Origin: JBEISR01 sp044371425
GTDB lineage: Bacteria > Planctomycetota > Planctomycetia > Pirellulales > Pirellulaceae
Assembly (NCBI GenBank): GCA_044371425.1
Contig: JBILTR010000020.1
Span: 36,750-100,749, forward strand
Reading direction: 5' to 3'
Length of the DNA: 64,000 nt
In this document: positions 1 through 8,371 of the stretch, piece after piece
Layout of the letters: each line of letters opens with the position of its first letter
How positions within the stretch are numbered: the stretch's first letter is position 1
The notes under the pieces: model-generated
Seen by the model: only the letters and a program-made list of their open reading frames with translations
Database searches by the model: none
Told to the model about the DNA's origin: nothing
Program-made: the position numbers and the translations under genes

Positions 1-587
1 CACCGCAGCCACCCGCGACTTCTCAAGTCCCGGCCGATACGAAGGGAACGACGGAAACCAACCAGTCCCAGTCCCCGATGGCTCGCCCTTCCTCCAACCC
101 CGGCGCGTCGGCTGCGGCGGCTGGAAAAGTGCGATCGCTACCGGAGTTGCGGGCCCCTAATCTTTCGACCAGCAAGGTGGGAACTGGCAAAACGCCCAAA
201 GACGAGGCTCGTTCAACAGCCCCCCAACCCGAAGCACTACCCTGGGGACCGTCTCGCGACATGCCGCCCGTTCCCACCACCAAGTTCTGGGCTCCCACCG
301 CCATTTGCCACAATCCGCTCTATTTTGAGGATGCGATGCTGGAGCGTCATGGGCACGAGCGATTTCCGTGCATGCAGCCCTTTGCCAGCGGTGTCCGATT
401 TGTCGCCACCACGGTGACTCTGCCCTACCTCATCACGCTGCATCCGCCTTGCGAAAACGTTTATGCCCTAGGCCACTGGCGCCCCGGTTCGCAGGCACCC
501 TGCCTTGTGGAACGCGCCCCTTACGATCACCATGCCCTGAAGACCATGGTGCTTACCAGCGGCGCTGCTGCCGTCGCGATTCCCTAG
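1..587 (+). CDS. Planctomycete CHNPLYFED-motif conserved protein, 5' end cut by window
   Basis: The reading frame is open from the first complete codon at position 3 to the stop at 587, so the gene begins upstream of the window. The first internal ATG is at 78. The visible N-terminal part is Pro/Ser/Thr-rich and low complexity. The last ~90 residues contain a compact motif that I recognise from uncharacterised planctomycete proteins: CHNPLYFEDAMLERHG, then a PYLITLHPPCENVYALGHWR-like segment. Cys and His residues and the PLYFED/LERHG core are conserved in that family. No enzymatic function is known to me. A C-terminal hydrophobic stretch (TMVLTSGAAAVAIP) is short and not a convincing membrane segment. 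Confidence 0.75.
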   Translation, partial: PQPPATSQVPADTKGTTETNQSQSPMARPSSNPGASAAAAGKVRSLPELRAPNLSTSKVGTGKTPKDEARSTAPQPEALPWGPSRDMPPVPTTKFWAPTAICHNPLYFEDAMLERHGHERFPCMQPFASGVRFVATTVTLPYLITLHPPCENVYALGHWRPGSQAPCLVERAPYDHHALKTMVLTSGAAAVAIP

Positions 588-851
588 AGAACGGTTGTTT
601 GGCGACTGCCACCCGAAGGAGCACCAAAAAGCCAGCCCTCAGCCCCCCCAAATTCTGTGGGAATCGATGCGAGAAAAAGGACTCGCCACTGGAACAAAAC
701 GCCGGGATCCCCTAACCTGTTGAGACGTTTGGTGGAGCCCGGAATTGCTGGTGCGACGCCCGACAGGATCGGTAGGCAGTTGTTGGATTTGTATCCGACT
801 CATCACGCGGATGGGTGTCGAGAAAACGGTTGAGAAGGCTGGGGAACACTG

Positions 852-1406
852 ATGGACAATCGAAGCGGGTGGATGTGGGCCTTGGTGCTTTCAGCCGTGG
901 CGATCGCTGTGCGATTTTTGCCTGTCGAAACCAATCTGGGTTGTTTCGGGGCGCTAAGCCTTTTCTGCGGCGCGGTGATCAAAACCCCTCTGGGTCTGAT
1001 GCTGCCGTTGGCTGCCTTGGCGATTAGCGATTTGGTGGGCCATTGGTTTCAGGTCTCGGACATGGGCCTCTACGACTACCGCACCATGGGTATGGTCTAC
1101 CTAGCCTACCTAGCCGCCGCCATGCTGGGCCGATGGATTCAATTCCATAGGCCAGTTCAGGTTGCCATTGGAGCCGTCGCTGGCTCGGTGCTGTTCTTCC
1201 TGGTCAGCAATTTTGGAGCATGGCTGGATCCCCGCATGGGTTACGCTCCCACCGTCCAGGGCTTGGCCGATTGCTACCTGATGGGTATTCCCTTCTATCG
1301 CGCGACGTTCCTTAGCGACCTGCTGATGAGCGGGCTGTTCTTCGGCGCCTTCGCCCTAGCGACTCGAAACGCAACTTCCAGCGCCTCGCAGACTCGTGCC
1401 CTCTAA
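852..1406 (+). CDS. Small multi-pass membrane protein, DUF6580-like
   Basis: The 184-residue protein has about five hydrophobic segments, including the first ~30 residues, 40-65, 75-95, 105-125 and 150-170. Conserved-looking polar spots between helices include a DLVGHWF segment and a DYRTMGMVYLAY segment. The pattern resembles the DUF6580 family of small bacterial inner-membrane proteins, some of which look like S-components of vitamin transporters. No transporter ATPase lies next to it, so a transport role is only a guess. A GAGAAGG ribosome-binding stretch precedes the ATG. It follows the gene at the window start by 264 bases on the same strand and could be co-transcribed with it. Confidence 0.75.
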   Translation: MDNRSGWMWALVLSAVAIAVRFLPVETNLGCFGALSLFCGAVIKTPLGLMLPLAALAISDLVGHWFQVSDMGLYDYRTMGMVYLAYLAAAMLGRWIQFHRPVQVAIGAVAGSVLFFLVSNFGAWLDPRMGYAPTVQGLADCYLMGIPFYRATFLSDLLMSGLFFGAFALATRNATSSASQTRAL

Positions 1407-1960
1407 GAAGAAGTGTTGAGCTGTCCAAGTACTCTTGGATTGCCAACCCCCTTCGGCGCCGCGAAGTTCTTTTGCCCCTTCGCGGCTGCTGGTCGCAATG
1501 AGCCCAGCACGCCTGAATCTGCTTCGAAGCTGCTGGTGGGTCGATGCAATCTTGCTGTGGGCTGATCGGTGATGCCTGCCACCGTGCTGCCAGCTGTCAT
1601 AGCGGCCCAATCTTCAAGGGGAGGCACGATTCGCCCGGTGCCTTCGAACGGCGATTCCATGCAGATGCCGGGCTGCGATCGTTCCCCGAAAAGAATTGCC
1701 AGATGAATCGTTGGTGACCACTTCCCTCGGTGATGGACCGACTACCAAGGGAAGCCGCAATGCTTGCATTTAGAAGTTGGAATCTCCCCTGGTTCAGTTG
1801 CTAGGGGGGGAATCCCCATTGAGACGCTGTCGGGGCCTTCCTATACTCCGCCCGCCCCGCGCGATGGCTGTTGCGCCGGGGTTGCGGTACGCCCCCAGAA
1901 CCAGCCCACCACTTCCAGCATGGGATCGCTCGATTGCGCTGTTGGCCTTCCACCAACACG
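1407..1960. other. Intergenic region, 554 bases
   Basis: I see no convincing gene here. A 9-bp inverted repeat (left arm 1458-1466, right arm 1478-1486, 11-base loop) could form a hairpin after the DUF6580-like gene but has no T-tract. Longer open frames in this stretch are GC-driven and match nothing I recognise. It presumably holds the promoter of the LptD-like gene downstream. Confidence 0.5.
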
Positions 1961-4900
1961 ATGGCTGAATCGCGACGCTGCGCTTGCGCATCGCCGGTTC
2001 GCCCTGCGCGCACCGACTTGGCGGAAGTCCCAGGGAACCCGAGTGGTACGCGAAAAGTTTCGGATGGGGGCGATGAGCAACTTGAGCGAATATCGAAAAA
2101 ACCGGCGAGCCACAGCCATTGGCGACGGGTGCTCACCTCGATCCTCTTGATTCTCGCGGTGCGTTGGAATTCCCCCACCCTCCACGGTCAACATCCTTCG
2201 ATCTCGTTCCCTCAGGAAGGCCAAGGGGAGACGATTCGAGTGCGCGCCGACTCGATGACCGAATACCGACGAGGCGCTTACCATGTCGTTCATTTGGAGG
2301 GCGGTGTCCGGATCGAGCAGCAACCGTTCTTTGCCAAGTCGAACGAAGCGGTGCTATGGATCGAGCCGGGGAAGGTCGATTCCAACGAACCCAAACCAGC
2401 CCAGATCACCCTCTACCTGGACGGCAACGTCGCGGCTCAATGGAGTGCGACGCAGAGGATCGAAGACCAGCACTGGGTCCATCGGCTCAGCACCCTGGAT
2501 GATTTGGAAATCCACACCGACGGGAAGACGACGCGGATTCCCACGCTGGAGTCGCGCACCGGTCAGTGGCTGCAGCCCAGTCTGCTTCCCAAGCCGCCCG
2601 CCTTGGCCAGCCCCTATCCGCTGACGTTGCCTCCACCACCCAGTCCGCTGGTGTCTGCGGCACAGTTTCAGCAGAGCACGGCCTCCCCACCTGCGGTTCT
2701 ATCGACGCCGGCCGATGCCACCCAGCGACTACCGCTGGAAACGCAAAGCCCGTATGGCGGCTGGGAGATCGGCGAGCAAGGGGAACTGAAGGGAGCGGCC
2801 AAGCCAGCGGATGGGGCGACGAGTGCCATCGGCGGCGCCCAGACAGGTCAGACCGTTTCCGTGCTGCAGCCCCCAAGCGACCCTCTGCTTCCGGGCGGCC
2901 CTGATGGCGGAACCAAAGTACAGGCTCAGTCCTTCCAGATCACCGGCCGATCCAGCCTCAACCCCAACATTCGCTTTGCGCCGGGCCAGCAACTTGGTCG
3001 AACCGCAGCGACTGTGACCGGGGGTTTGCGCATCCGCATCGGTGGAATCCAGGTAACCGAATCGGATGGTTCGGTGACCGACTGGGGTTCGATCCTCCTG
3101 GAAGCCGATCGCGCGGTGCTGTGGACAAGCGACTTCAGCTCGATCGTCTCCAACGGGATCACCAACGAACCGCTTGAAATCTACCTCGAAGGAAACATCG
3201 TCTTTCAGCAGGGCCAGCGAGTCATCTACGCCAACCGGATGTACTACAACGTCAAAGACCGTTATGGCATGGTGCTGGATGCCGAGATGCTGACTCCGGT
3301 TCCGCAGTACGAAGGGCTGCTGCGATTGAAAGCCGACATGATCCAGCAGCACTCCGAGCGTCATTTTGTCGCTCACGACGCCGCCATCACCAGCAGTCGA
3401 CTGGGGATCCCTCGCTACTGGCTTCAGTCGGGAAAAGTCGTTTTCCAAGATGACCGACAACCGACTCGCGATCCACTGACTGGAGCCCCGATGACGATTG
3501 CCACCCCGGGTGGCACCAACATGGAGGCCGACGCCAGAAGCAACTTTGTCTACCTGGCGGGGGTACCGGTCTTCTTTTGGCCGATCATGAATTCGAACAT
3601 CGAGCGACCCAGCTTCTACCTGACGGGAATCAAATTCCGTCAGGACAGCATCTTCGGCACCCAAGCGATGCTCGACTGGGATCTCTTCCAGATCCTCGGA
3701 ATGGAAGGCCCCAATGGGACCGACTGGATTTTGTCGACCGATTACCTGAGCGAGCGGGGGTTCGCGGTAGGGACCAACTTCACCTACGATCTCCCTGGTG
3801 GCCTTTTCCCCGGCCCCACCGCCGGCCTCGTCGACTTCTGGGGGATCCAAGATGAAGGGCTCGATCGCCTGGGTAGCGACCGCTGGGACATGATCCCAGA
3901 GGAATCGACTCGTGGCCGACTCTTCTTTCGCCAGCGCAAATACCTCTCCCAGCAGTGGGAGGTTCTGGCCGAAGCAGGGTGGGTCAGCGATCGAAACTTT
4001 CTGGAGCAGTACTTCGAGAGGGAGTGGGATCTGGAAAAGGATCTGGCCACGGCCCTCCGCTTCCGGCGCTATCGCGAGAACAGGATGCTCGACCTGTGGG
4101 GTCAGGTGCAGCTGAATGATTTCTTCACTGAGACATCGTGGCTACCCCGCGCCGACCATTACTGGTTGGGACAGCCGATCCTGGGAGGTTGGTTGACGTG
4201 GTACAGCCATACCCACGCCGGGTATGGAATTCAGCGAGCGGCATCGACCCCCACCGATCCGTCCGATGCCGCCAAATTCCAGTTGCAGCCTTGGGAGGTC
4301 GACGCCGAAGGGATCCGCGCAGCGACGCGCCACGAGATCGATCTGCCGATCGCTCTTGGCCCCAGCAAGATCGTTCCCTATCTCAGCGGCGAAGTCGCCT
4401 ACTGGGGAGAGGACATCGGCAACGACGACCTGACAAGATTCCTGGGGCAGGGTGGGGTTCGCACGTCACTCCCGATGTGGGCGCTCTATCCGCAGGCACA
4501 AAGTCGACTGTTCAACGTGCAGGGAATCGCCCACAAGGTGACTTTCGAAAGCGATCTGTTCTATGCCGATGCCAGTGAAAATCTCGATCGGCTACCGCTC
4601 TATGATCCACTCGATGACAACGCCCAGGAGCATTTCCGGCGCCGTTTGGTCTTCAATACCTTTGAAGGGACGCTTCCCCCACAATTCGACAATCGCTTCT
4701 TCGCGGTCCGATCGGGCATGCAGCGGTATGTAACGGCTACCAGCACCGAAGTGGCAGAGGATCTGGTGCAAGCGAGACTTGGGATCAATCAGCGTTGGCA
4801 GACCAAACGCGGCCGACCGGGCAGAGAGAGAATCACCGATCTGATGGAACTGGATCTGGAGATGCTGGTCTTTCCCAACGCCGATCGGGACAACTTTGGC

Positions 4901-5368
4901 GAGGAGACGGGTGGCTTTCAGTACGATTACCGCTACCACATTGGCGATCGCCTGACCTTCCTCAGCGACGGCTATTTCGATGTCTTCAGCCAGGGACTGA
5001 AGCTGGTCAGCATCGGGGCGATGGCCAGTCGACCAGGGCGCGGCGAATGGTATGTCGGCCTGACATCGCTGGAAGGGCCGATCAGCAGCCTCATCGCCTC
5101 CACCACGCTGAACTACCGCATGAACGACAAGTGGATCGCCACCGGTGGTATCGCAGTCGATCTGGGCGATGTCGGCAATGTCGGAGAATCGCTAGCGGTC
5201 ACTCGCATCGGCGAATCGTTCCTGACCCGTTTTGGCATTCAGGTCGACAGTGGCCGGGATAACGTCTCCTTCCAGTTCAACCTGGAACCGCGATTCCTGC
5301 CGACCAAACGCCTAGGGGCTGTCGGTGGGCAGTTGATTCCTCCGGCAGGTCTTTACGGTCTGGAGTGA
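1961..5368 (+). CDS. LptD-like outer-membrane protein with OstA-type domains
   Basis: About 1,135 residues from the chosen ATG at 1961; the frame stays open further upstream and the N-terminus is uncertain. A hydrophobic stretch near residues 50-75 could be a signal peptide, so a GTG start just before it is possible. Residues ~90-190 resemble an OstA/LptA beta-jellyroll (IRVRADSMTEYRRGAYHVVHL), followed by a Pro/Gln-rich linker (~210-330). A second OstA-like domain lies at ~370-500. From ~530 to the C-terminus the sequence is rich in aromatic alternating strands, as in an LptD beta-barrel. LptD places lipopolysaccharide in the outer leaflet of the outer membrane, and planctomycetes carry such homologues. 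At 1,135 residues it is much longer than E. coli LptD (~780). It ends in a 16-base convergent overlap with ribH. Confidence 0.8.
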   Translation: MAESRRCACASPVRPARTDLAEVPGNPSGTRKVSDGGDEQLERISKKPASHSHWRRVLTSILLILAVRWNSPTLHGQHPSISFPQEGQGETIRVRADSMTEYRRGAYHVVHLEGGVRIEQQPFFAKSNEAVLWIEPGKVDSNEPKPAQITLYLDGNVAAQWSATQRIEDQHWVHRLSTLDDLEIHTDGKTTRIPTLESRTGQWLQPSLLPKPPALASPYPLTLPPPPSPLVSAAQFQQSTASPPAVLSTPADATQRLPLETQSPYGGWEIGEQGELKGAAKPADGATSAIGGAQTGQTVSVLQPPSDPLLPGGPDGGTKVQAQSFQITGRSSLNPNIRFAPGQQLGRTAATVTGGLRIRIGGIQVTESDGSVTDWGSILLEADRAVLWTSDFSSIVSNGITNEPLEIYLEGNIVFQQGQRVIYANRMYYNVKDRYGMVLDAEMLTPVPQYEGLLRLKADMIQQHSERHFVAHDAAITSSRLGIPRYWLQSGKVVFQDDRQPTRDPLTGAPMTIATPGGTNMEADARSNFVYLAGVPVFFWPIMNSNIERPSFYLTGIKFRQDSIFGTQAMLDWDLFQILGMEGPNGTDWILSTDYLSERGFAVGTNFTYDLPGGLFPGPTAGLVDFWGIQDEGLDRLGSDRWDMIPEESTRGRLFFRQRKYLSQQWEVLAEAGWVSDRNFLEQYFEREWDLEKDLATALRFRRYRENRMLDLWGQVQLNDFFTETSWLPRADHYWLGQPILGGWLTWYSHTHAGYGIQRAASTPTDPSDAAKFQLQPWEVDAEGIRAATRHEIDLPIALGPSKIVPYLSGEVAYWGEDIGNDDLTRFLGQGGVRTSLPMWALYPQAQSRLFNVQGIAHKVTFESDLFYADASENLDRLPLYDPLDDNAQEHFRRRLVFNTFEGTLPPQFDNRFFAVRSGMQRYVTATSTEVAEDLVQARLGINQRWQTKRGRPGRERITDLMELDLEMLVFPNADRDNFGEETGGFQYDYRYHIGDRLTFLSDGYFDVFSQGLKLVSIGAMASRPGRGEWYVGLTSLEGPISSLIASTTLNYRMNDKWIATGGIAVDLGDVGNVGESLAVTRIGESFLTRFGIQVDSGRDNVSFQFNLEPRFLPTKRLGAVGGQLIPPAGLYGLE

Positions 5369-5871
5369 TTCCCTGAAGCTCCCAGGCCGATTGGCTGTCG
5401 CTGCGTGGCAGGCTCCTTGCGAAGCAGCCTTGCCATCTCCATCATCGCCAAAGCCGCTTCTTGTCCCTTGTTCCCGACCGCCCCACCAGCCCGCTGCAGC
5501 GCCTGCTCCAAGTTCTGCACCGTCAACAGTCCGAATCCCACAGGCTTTCCGCTCCCCAAGGACAACTCCATCAATCCCTGACTGACCGCTCGGTTGATGT
5601 GCTGATCGTGAGAGGTCTCCCCTTGGATGACTGCCCCCAAGGCGACGACACCGACGATCTTCGGGTCGCTGAAGGCGTGCTGCACTCCCAGCGGCAGCTC
5701 CCATGCCCCCGGAACCCAGTGCACTTCGATCTGCTCCTTGGAGACACCTTCTAGGTCGAGCGTCTCCAGGGCCCCTTCCATCAAGCGACGGGTGATCGAT
5801 TCGTTGTAGCGGGAGACGACCACGGCCACTTTCGCTCCCTTGGCAAGCCCCGACTCCTTGGTGCCACTCAT
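5353..5871 (-). CDS. ribH: 6,7-dimethyl-8-ribityllumazine synthase
   Basis: This enzyme condenses 5-amino-6-ribitylaminouracil with 3,4-dihydroxy-2-butanone 4-phosphate, the penultimate step of riboflavin synthesis. The 172-residue protein shows the family landmarks in order: SRYNESITRRLMEGALE near residues 20-36, VPGAWELPLG near 53-62, GAVIQGETSHDQHI near 78-91 (the catalytic His region), and a GFGLLTVQNLEQA segment. Its length is usual apart from a short polar C-terminal tail. It starts 56 bases downstream of rho on the same strand and is probably co-transcribed with it. No FMN riboswitch-like leader is visible in that short gap. No other riboflavin genes are present here. Confidence 0.95.
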   Translation of the reverse strand: MSGTKESGLAKGAKVAVVVSRYNESITRRLMEGALETLDLEGVSKEQIEVHWVPGAWELPLGVQHAFSDPKIVGVVALGAVIQGETSHDQHINRAVSQGLMELSLGSGKPVGFGLLTVQNLEQALQRAGGAVGNKGQEAALAMMEMARLLRKEPATQRQPIGLGASGNHSRP

Positions 5872-5927
5872 CAGGTTTCCTCGTTTCCTGTCGCCCCGCC
5901 CAACCGCTCAGGCTAGCTCGAGACGTC

Positions 5928-7418
5928 TCATGGGTTGCGAATGCTCATCAGAAACTCGGCGTTGGTCTTGGTTTTGCCAAGACGCTGCAACAACATCTCC
6001 ATCCCGTCGGCGGGACTCATTTCGCTGAGCGTCCTACGGAGGATCGACATGCGGCGATACTCCTCAGGATCCAGCAACATTTCCTCACGGCGGGTGCCCG
6101 AACGACTGATGTCGATCGCGGGCCAAATCCGTTTATCAACCAAACCTCGATCGAGCACGATTTCGAGATTTCCGGTCCCTTTGAACTCTTCAAAAATCAC
6201 TTCATCCATTTTGCTGCCCGTATCGATCAGCGCGGTTGCCAGGATGGTCAGGGAACCGCCTTCCTCCACTTTCCTGGCCGACCCGAAAAAGGCCTTGGGC
6301 CGCTGCAGCGCGTTGGCATCCAGCCCGCCGGTCAGCAGCTTCCCAGACTGTGGGCATTCGCTGTTCCATGCCCTGGCCAGTCGCGTAATCGAATCGAGGA
6401 AGATCACCACATCGGTTCCGTACTCCACCAACCGCTTGGCTTTTTCCAGAACCATGGTGCTCACCTGAATGTGCCTTGCCGCCGGCTCATCAAAGGTGCT
6501 GCTGATCACCTCGCAATGCTCCCCTTTGACCTCCCGCTCCATGTCGGTCACTTCCTCAGGCCGCTCATCGATCAGCAACATGATGACGAACGCCTTGGGG
6601 TAGTTCTTCAGAAGCGCTTTGGCCATCTTCTGCATCAGCACGGTCTTGCCAGCGCGTGGCGGACTGACGATCAGTCCCCGCTGTCCAAAACCAATCGGCG
6701 TCACCAGATCCAGCACGCGGGTTTCGATCACTTTGGGATCGGTTTCCAGAATGATCCGCTGGTCTGGATGCAGCGGCGTCAATTGCTCAAACCCCCGCCG
6801 CTGGGATCGCATCGAGGGATCTTCGCGGTTGATCGCTTCCACCCGAAGCAACGCGAAGTACCGTTCATTCTCCTTCGGTGGCCGAATCTGCCCGGCGACC
6901 GTATCACCATTATGGAGCCCAAAGCGACGGATCTGCGATGGGGAAACGTAGATGTCGTCGGGGCAGGTCAGGTAATGGTGCGATGGACTGCGAAGGAATC
7001 CGAAACCGTCGGGGAGAACTTCCAACGTCCCCTCACCGAACATCAGTCCGTTCGATTTCAGTCGCTCCTTGAGAATCCGAATCACCAGATCGGACTTCTC
7101 CAGCGCTTCGTAGCCGTCCAATCGGTCTGCCTTGGCCAGCTCGCGGAGTTCCTCCAGCGACAAACGCTGCAGAACCCCCATCGGCATCTCGGCAAGCGAA
7201 GGGGGAATCTCCGGTGGCGACATCCCCGGTTCCCCGCCGCGACGCTGCTCCCTGGCGATCTCTTCGGCCAGCGACAATGGCTCCACCTGCGAGTCCAATT
7301 GGCGAATTCGCTCCTCCACCCCATCCTCGCCAGGAGCGGGACGACGAGTGAACGACTTGCCAAAGCGCCGCAACGGCCGGTCCGACCGCGGTCGTTGGCT
7401 TCTTGGATCGTCGCTCAT
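5928..7418 (-). CDS. rho: Transcription termination factor Rho
   Basis: Rho is a hexameric RNA-dependent ATPase that ends transcription at unstructured C-rich RNA. The 496-residue protein has an Arg/Pro-rich N-terminal tail of about 70 residues. It is followed by the Rho N-domain helix bundle (~80-125, LSLEELRELAKADRLDGYE), the cold-shock-like RNA-binding domain (~127-200, with DGFGFLRSP), and the RecA-like ATPase. Walker A is SPPRAGKT at 252-259. Downstream are LLIDERPEEVTDMER, DSITRLARA and the secondary RNA-binding region GGLDANALQRPKAFFGSARK. Compared with E. coli Rho (419 residues) the extra length is the charged N-terminal tail, common in high-GC phyla. ribH follows 56 bases downstream. 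The 350-base upstream region could carry an autoregulatory leader. Confidence 0.97.
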   Translation of the reverse strand: MSDDPRSQRPRSDRPLRRFGKSFTRRPAPGEDGVEERIRQLDSQVEPLSLAEEIAREQRRGGEPGMSPPEIPPSLAEMPMGVLQRLSLEELRELAKADRLDGYEALEKSDLVIRILKERLKSNGLMFGEGTLEVLPDGFGFLRSPSHHYLTCPDDIYVSPSQIRRFGLHNGDTVAGQIRPPKENERYFALLRVEAINREDPSMRSQRRGFEQLTPLHPDQRIILETDPKVIETRVLDLVTPIGFGQRGLIVSPPRAGKTVLMQKMAKALLKNYPKAFVIMLLIDERPEEVTDMEREVKGEHCEVISSTFDEPAARHIQVSTMVLEKAKRLVEYGTDVVIFLDSITRLARAWNSECPQSGKLLTGGLDANALQRPKAFFGSARKVEEGGSLTILATALIDTGSKMDEVIFEEFKGTGNLEIVLDRGLVDKRIWPAIDISRSGTRREEMLLDPEEYRRMSILRRTLSEMSPADGMEMLLQRLGKTKTNAEFLMSIRNP

Positions 7419-7768
7419 GCAATTGGCCTAATTCTCTCGGAATGTCGAGAAACACTCCGAGCCCTCTTCAAGAGTGCCATGAACACTTGTTTGCGCAAGG
7501 GACTACTGACGACCCTCCAGACGGATCGACAACCCTAGCGCGGTGCACCGACCGCGCGCACCAAAGAACCCCAACCCCGCCCCCCAAAAAGGACGAGACC
7601 GGACTCTGGCCAATCGCTGCCGGGACAAGTCGCCATGGAACGAATTTTTCGGTGGAGCCACCAGTTCTTGACTCGGTTTTCATTATAGGCACGCGACGAA
7701 TCGAAAGACAGCCTAACCCGAAAGGACTAGATCTTTAGGGCTCGATCGGAACAGCCAGCGCGCTCGCT
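7419..7768. other. Rho leader / lutC downstream spacer
   Basis: This 350-base spacer separates rho from lutC; both are on the minus strand. It contains the candidate rho promoter and a C-rich stretch (7577-7592 on the plus strand). I see no gene and no clear intrinsic terminator after lutC. Confidence 0.45.
7682..7711 (-). promoter_or_regulatory. Candidate sigma70-type promoter for rho
   Basis: On the minus strand there is a perfect TATAAT at 7687-7682. About 18 bases upstream lies CTGTCT (7711-7706), a 3/6 match to the -35 consensus. It would give a leader of about 255 bases before the rho ATG. The -10 is strong but the -35 is weak, and planctomycete promoter rules are poorly known. Confidence 0.4.
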
Positions 7769-8371
7769 TCAAGCGTCGATGACGTACATCTGCAGCGACC
7801 GACAACCGTGAGCTCCGATGACCAACGACTGTTCGATATCGGCTGTCTTGGACGGTCCTGAGACGAAGCAGCCAAATCCTGGAAGAGGGCGCTGAAGGAG
7901 GATCCGATAGGCGTCGTGCATGGTGGCGACGATGCGGGAGCGGGGGATGACGAAAACCAAGTATTGGTTGATGAAGTAAACCACCCGATGCTTTGGTTGC
8001 TGATCGGTCACCCAGACCGCGCCATTTTCCGCAACGGCAATCTCCCCGGAACTGATGAGAAAATCGACATCTTCCAGGAGATGCGGGTCCTCCGTCTGAG
8101 CCAAATCGACGTTGCCGGGGATTCCGTCGACCAGACTGACCACTCTCTGGGCGCTCTGCACTTCCGGGAAACTCTGCAATCGCTGCCAGACATCCTGGAC
8201 AGTTGGAAGCTGTTCAAAGGAACCACCGACGGAAGTGACCATCCGGCCCAGCTGGTCCACTAAGTCTGGATAGCAGATCCAGTCGCCATCCAGCGTCTCT
8301 GGGAGGGAACGAGCGGTCGGTAGCCGCCGCCGCAGTTGCTTGAGGATCTGCTGGCGCGATGCATCGCTCAT
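7769..8371 (-). CDS. lutC: Lactate utilization protein C (LUD domain)
   Basis: LutC is one of three subunits of the LutABC iron-sulfur complex that oxidises L-lactate to pyruvate. The 200-residue protein is a LUD domain with the typical C-terminal features: a SGEIAVAENGAVWVTDQQ-like segment and a late SGPSKTADIEQSLVIGAHG segment, the hallmark that ends in GxHGP-type loops. The ATG at 8371 is chosen because it overlaps the lutB stop as ATGA (8368-8371), a sign of translational coupling; the frame runs open to 8437. It is the last gene of the lutA-lutB-lutC operon. Confidence 0.9.
   Translation of the reverse strand: MSDASRQQILKQLRRRLPTARSLPETLDGDWICYPDLVDQLGRMVTSVGGSFEQLPTVQDVWQRLQSFPEVQSAQRVVSLVDGIPGNVDLAQTEDPHLLEDVDFLISSGEIAVAENGAVWVTDQQPKHRVVYFINQYLVFVIPRSRIVATMHDAYRILLQRPLPGFGCFVSGPSKTADIEQSLVIGAHGCRSLQMYVIDA

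Noticed and set aside
2729..3850. 373-residue minus-strand open frame opposite the LptD-like gene
   Set aside because: It is an antisense shadow; the plus-strand product has OstA-like and barrel character.
5872..5927. FMN riboswitch before ribH
   Set aside because: The 56-base gap is too short and has no RFN-type motif.
6471..7538. 355-residue plus-strand open frame opposite rho
   Set aside because: It is an antisense shadow of rho, which carries intact Walker and RNA-binding motifs.
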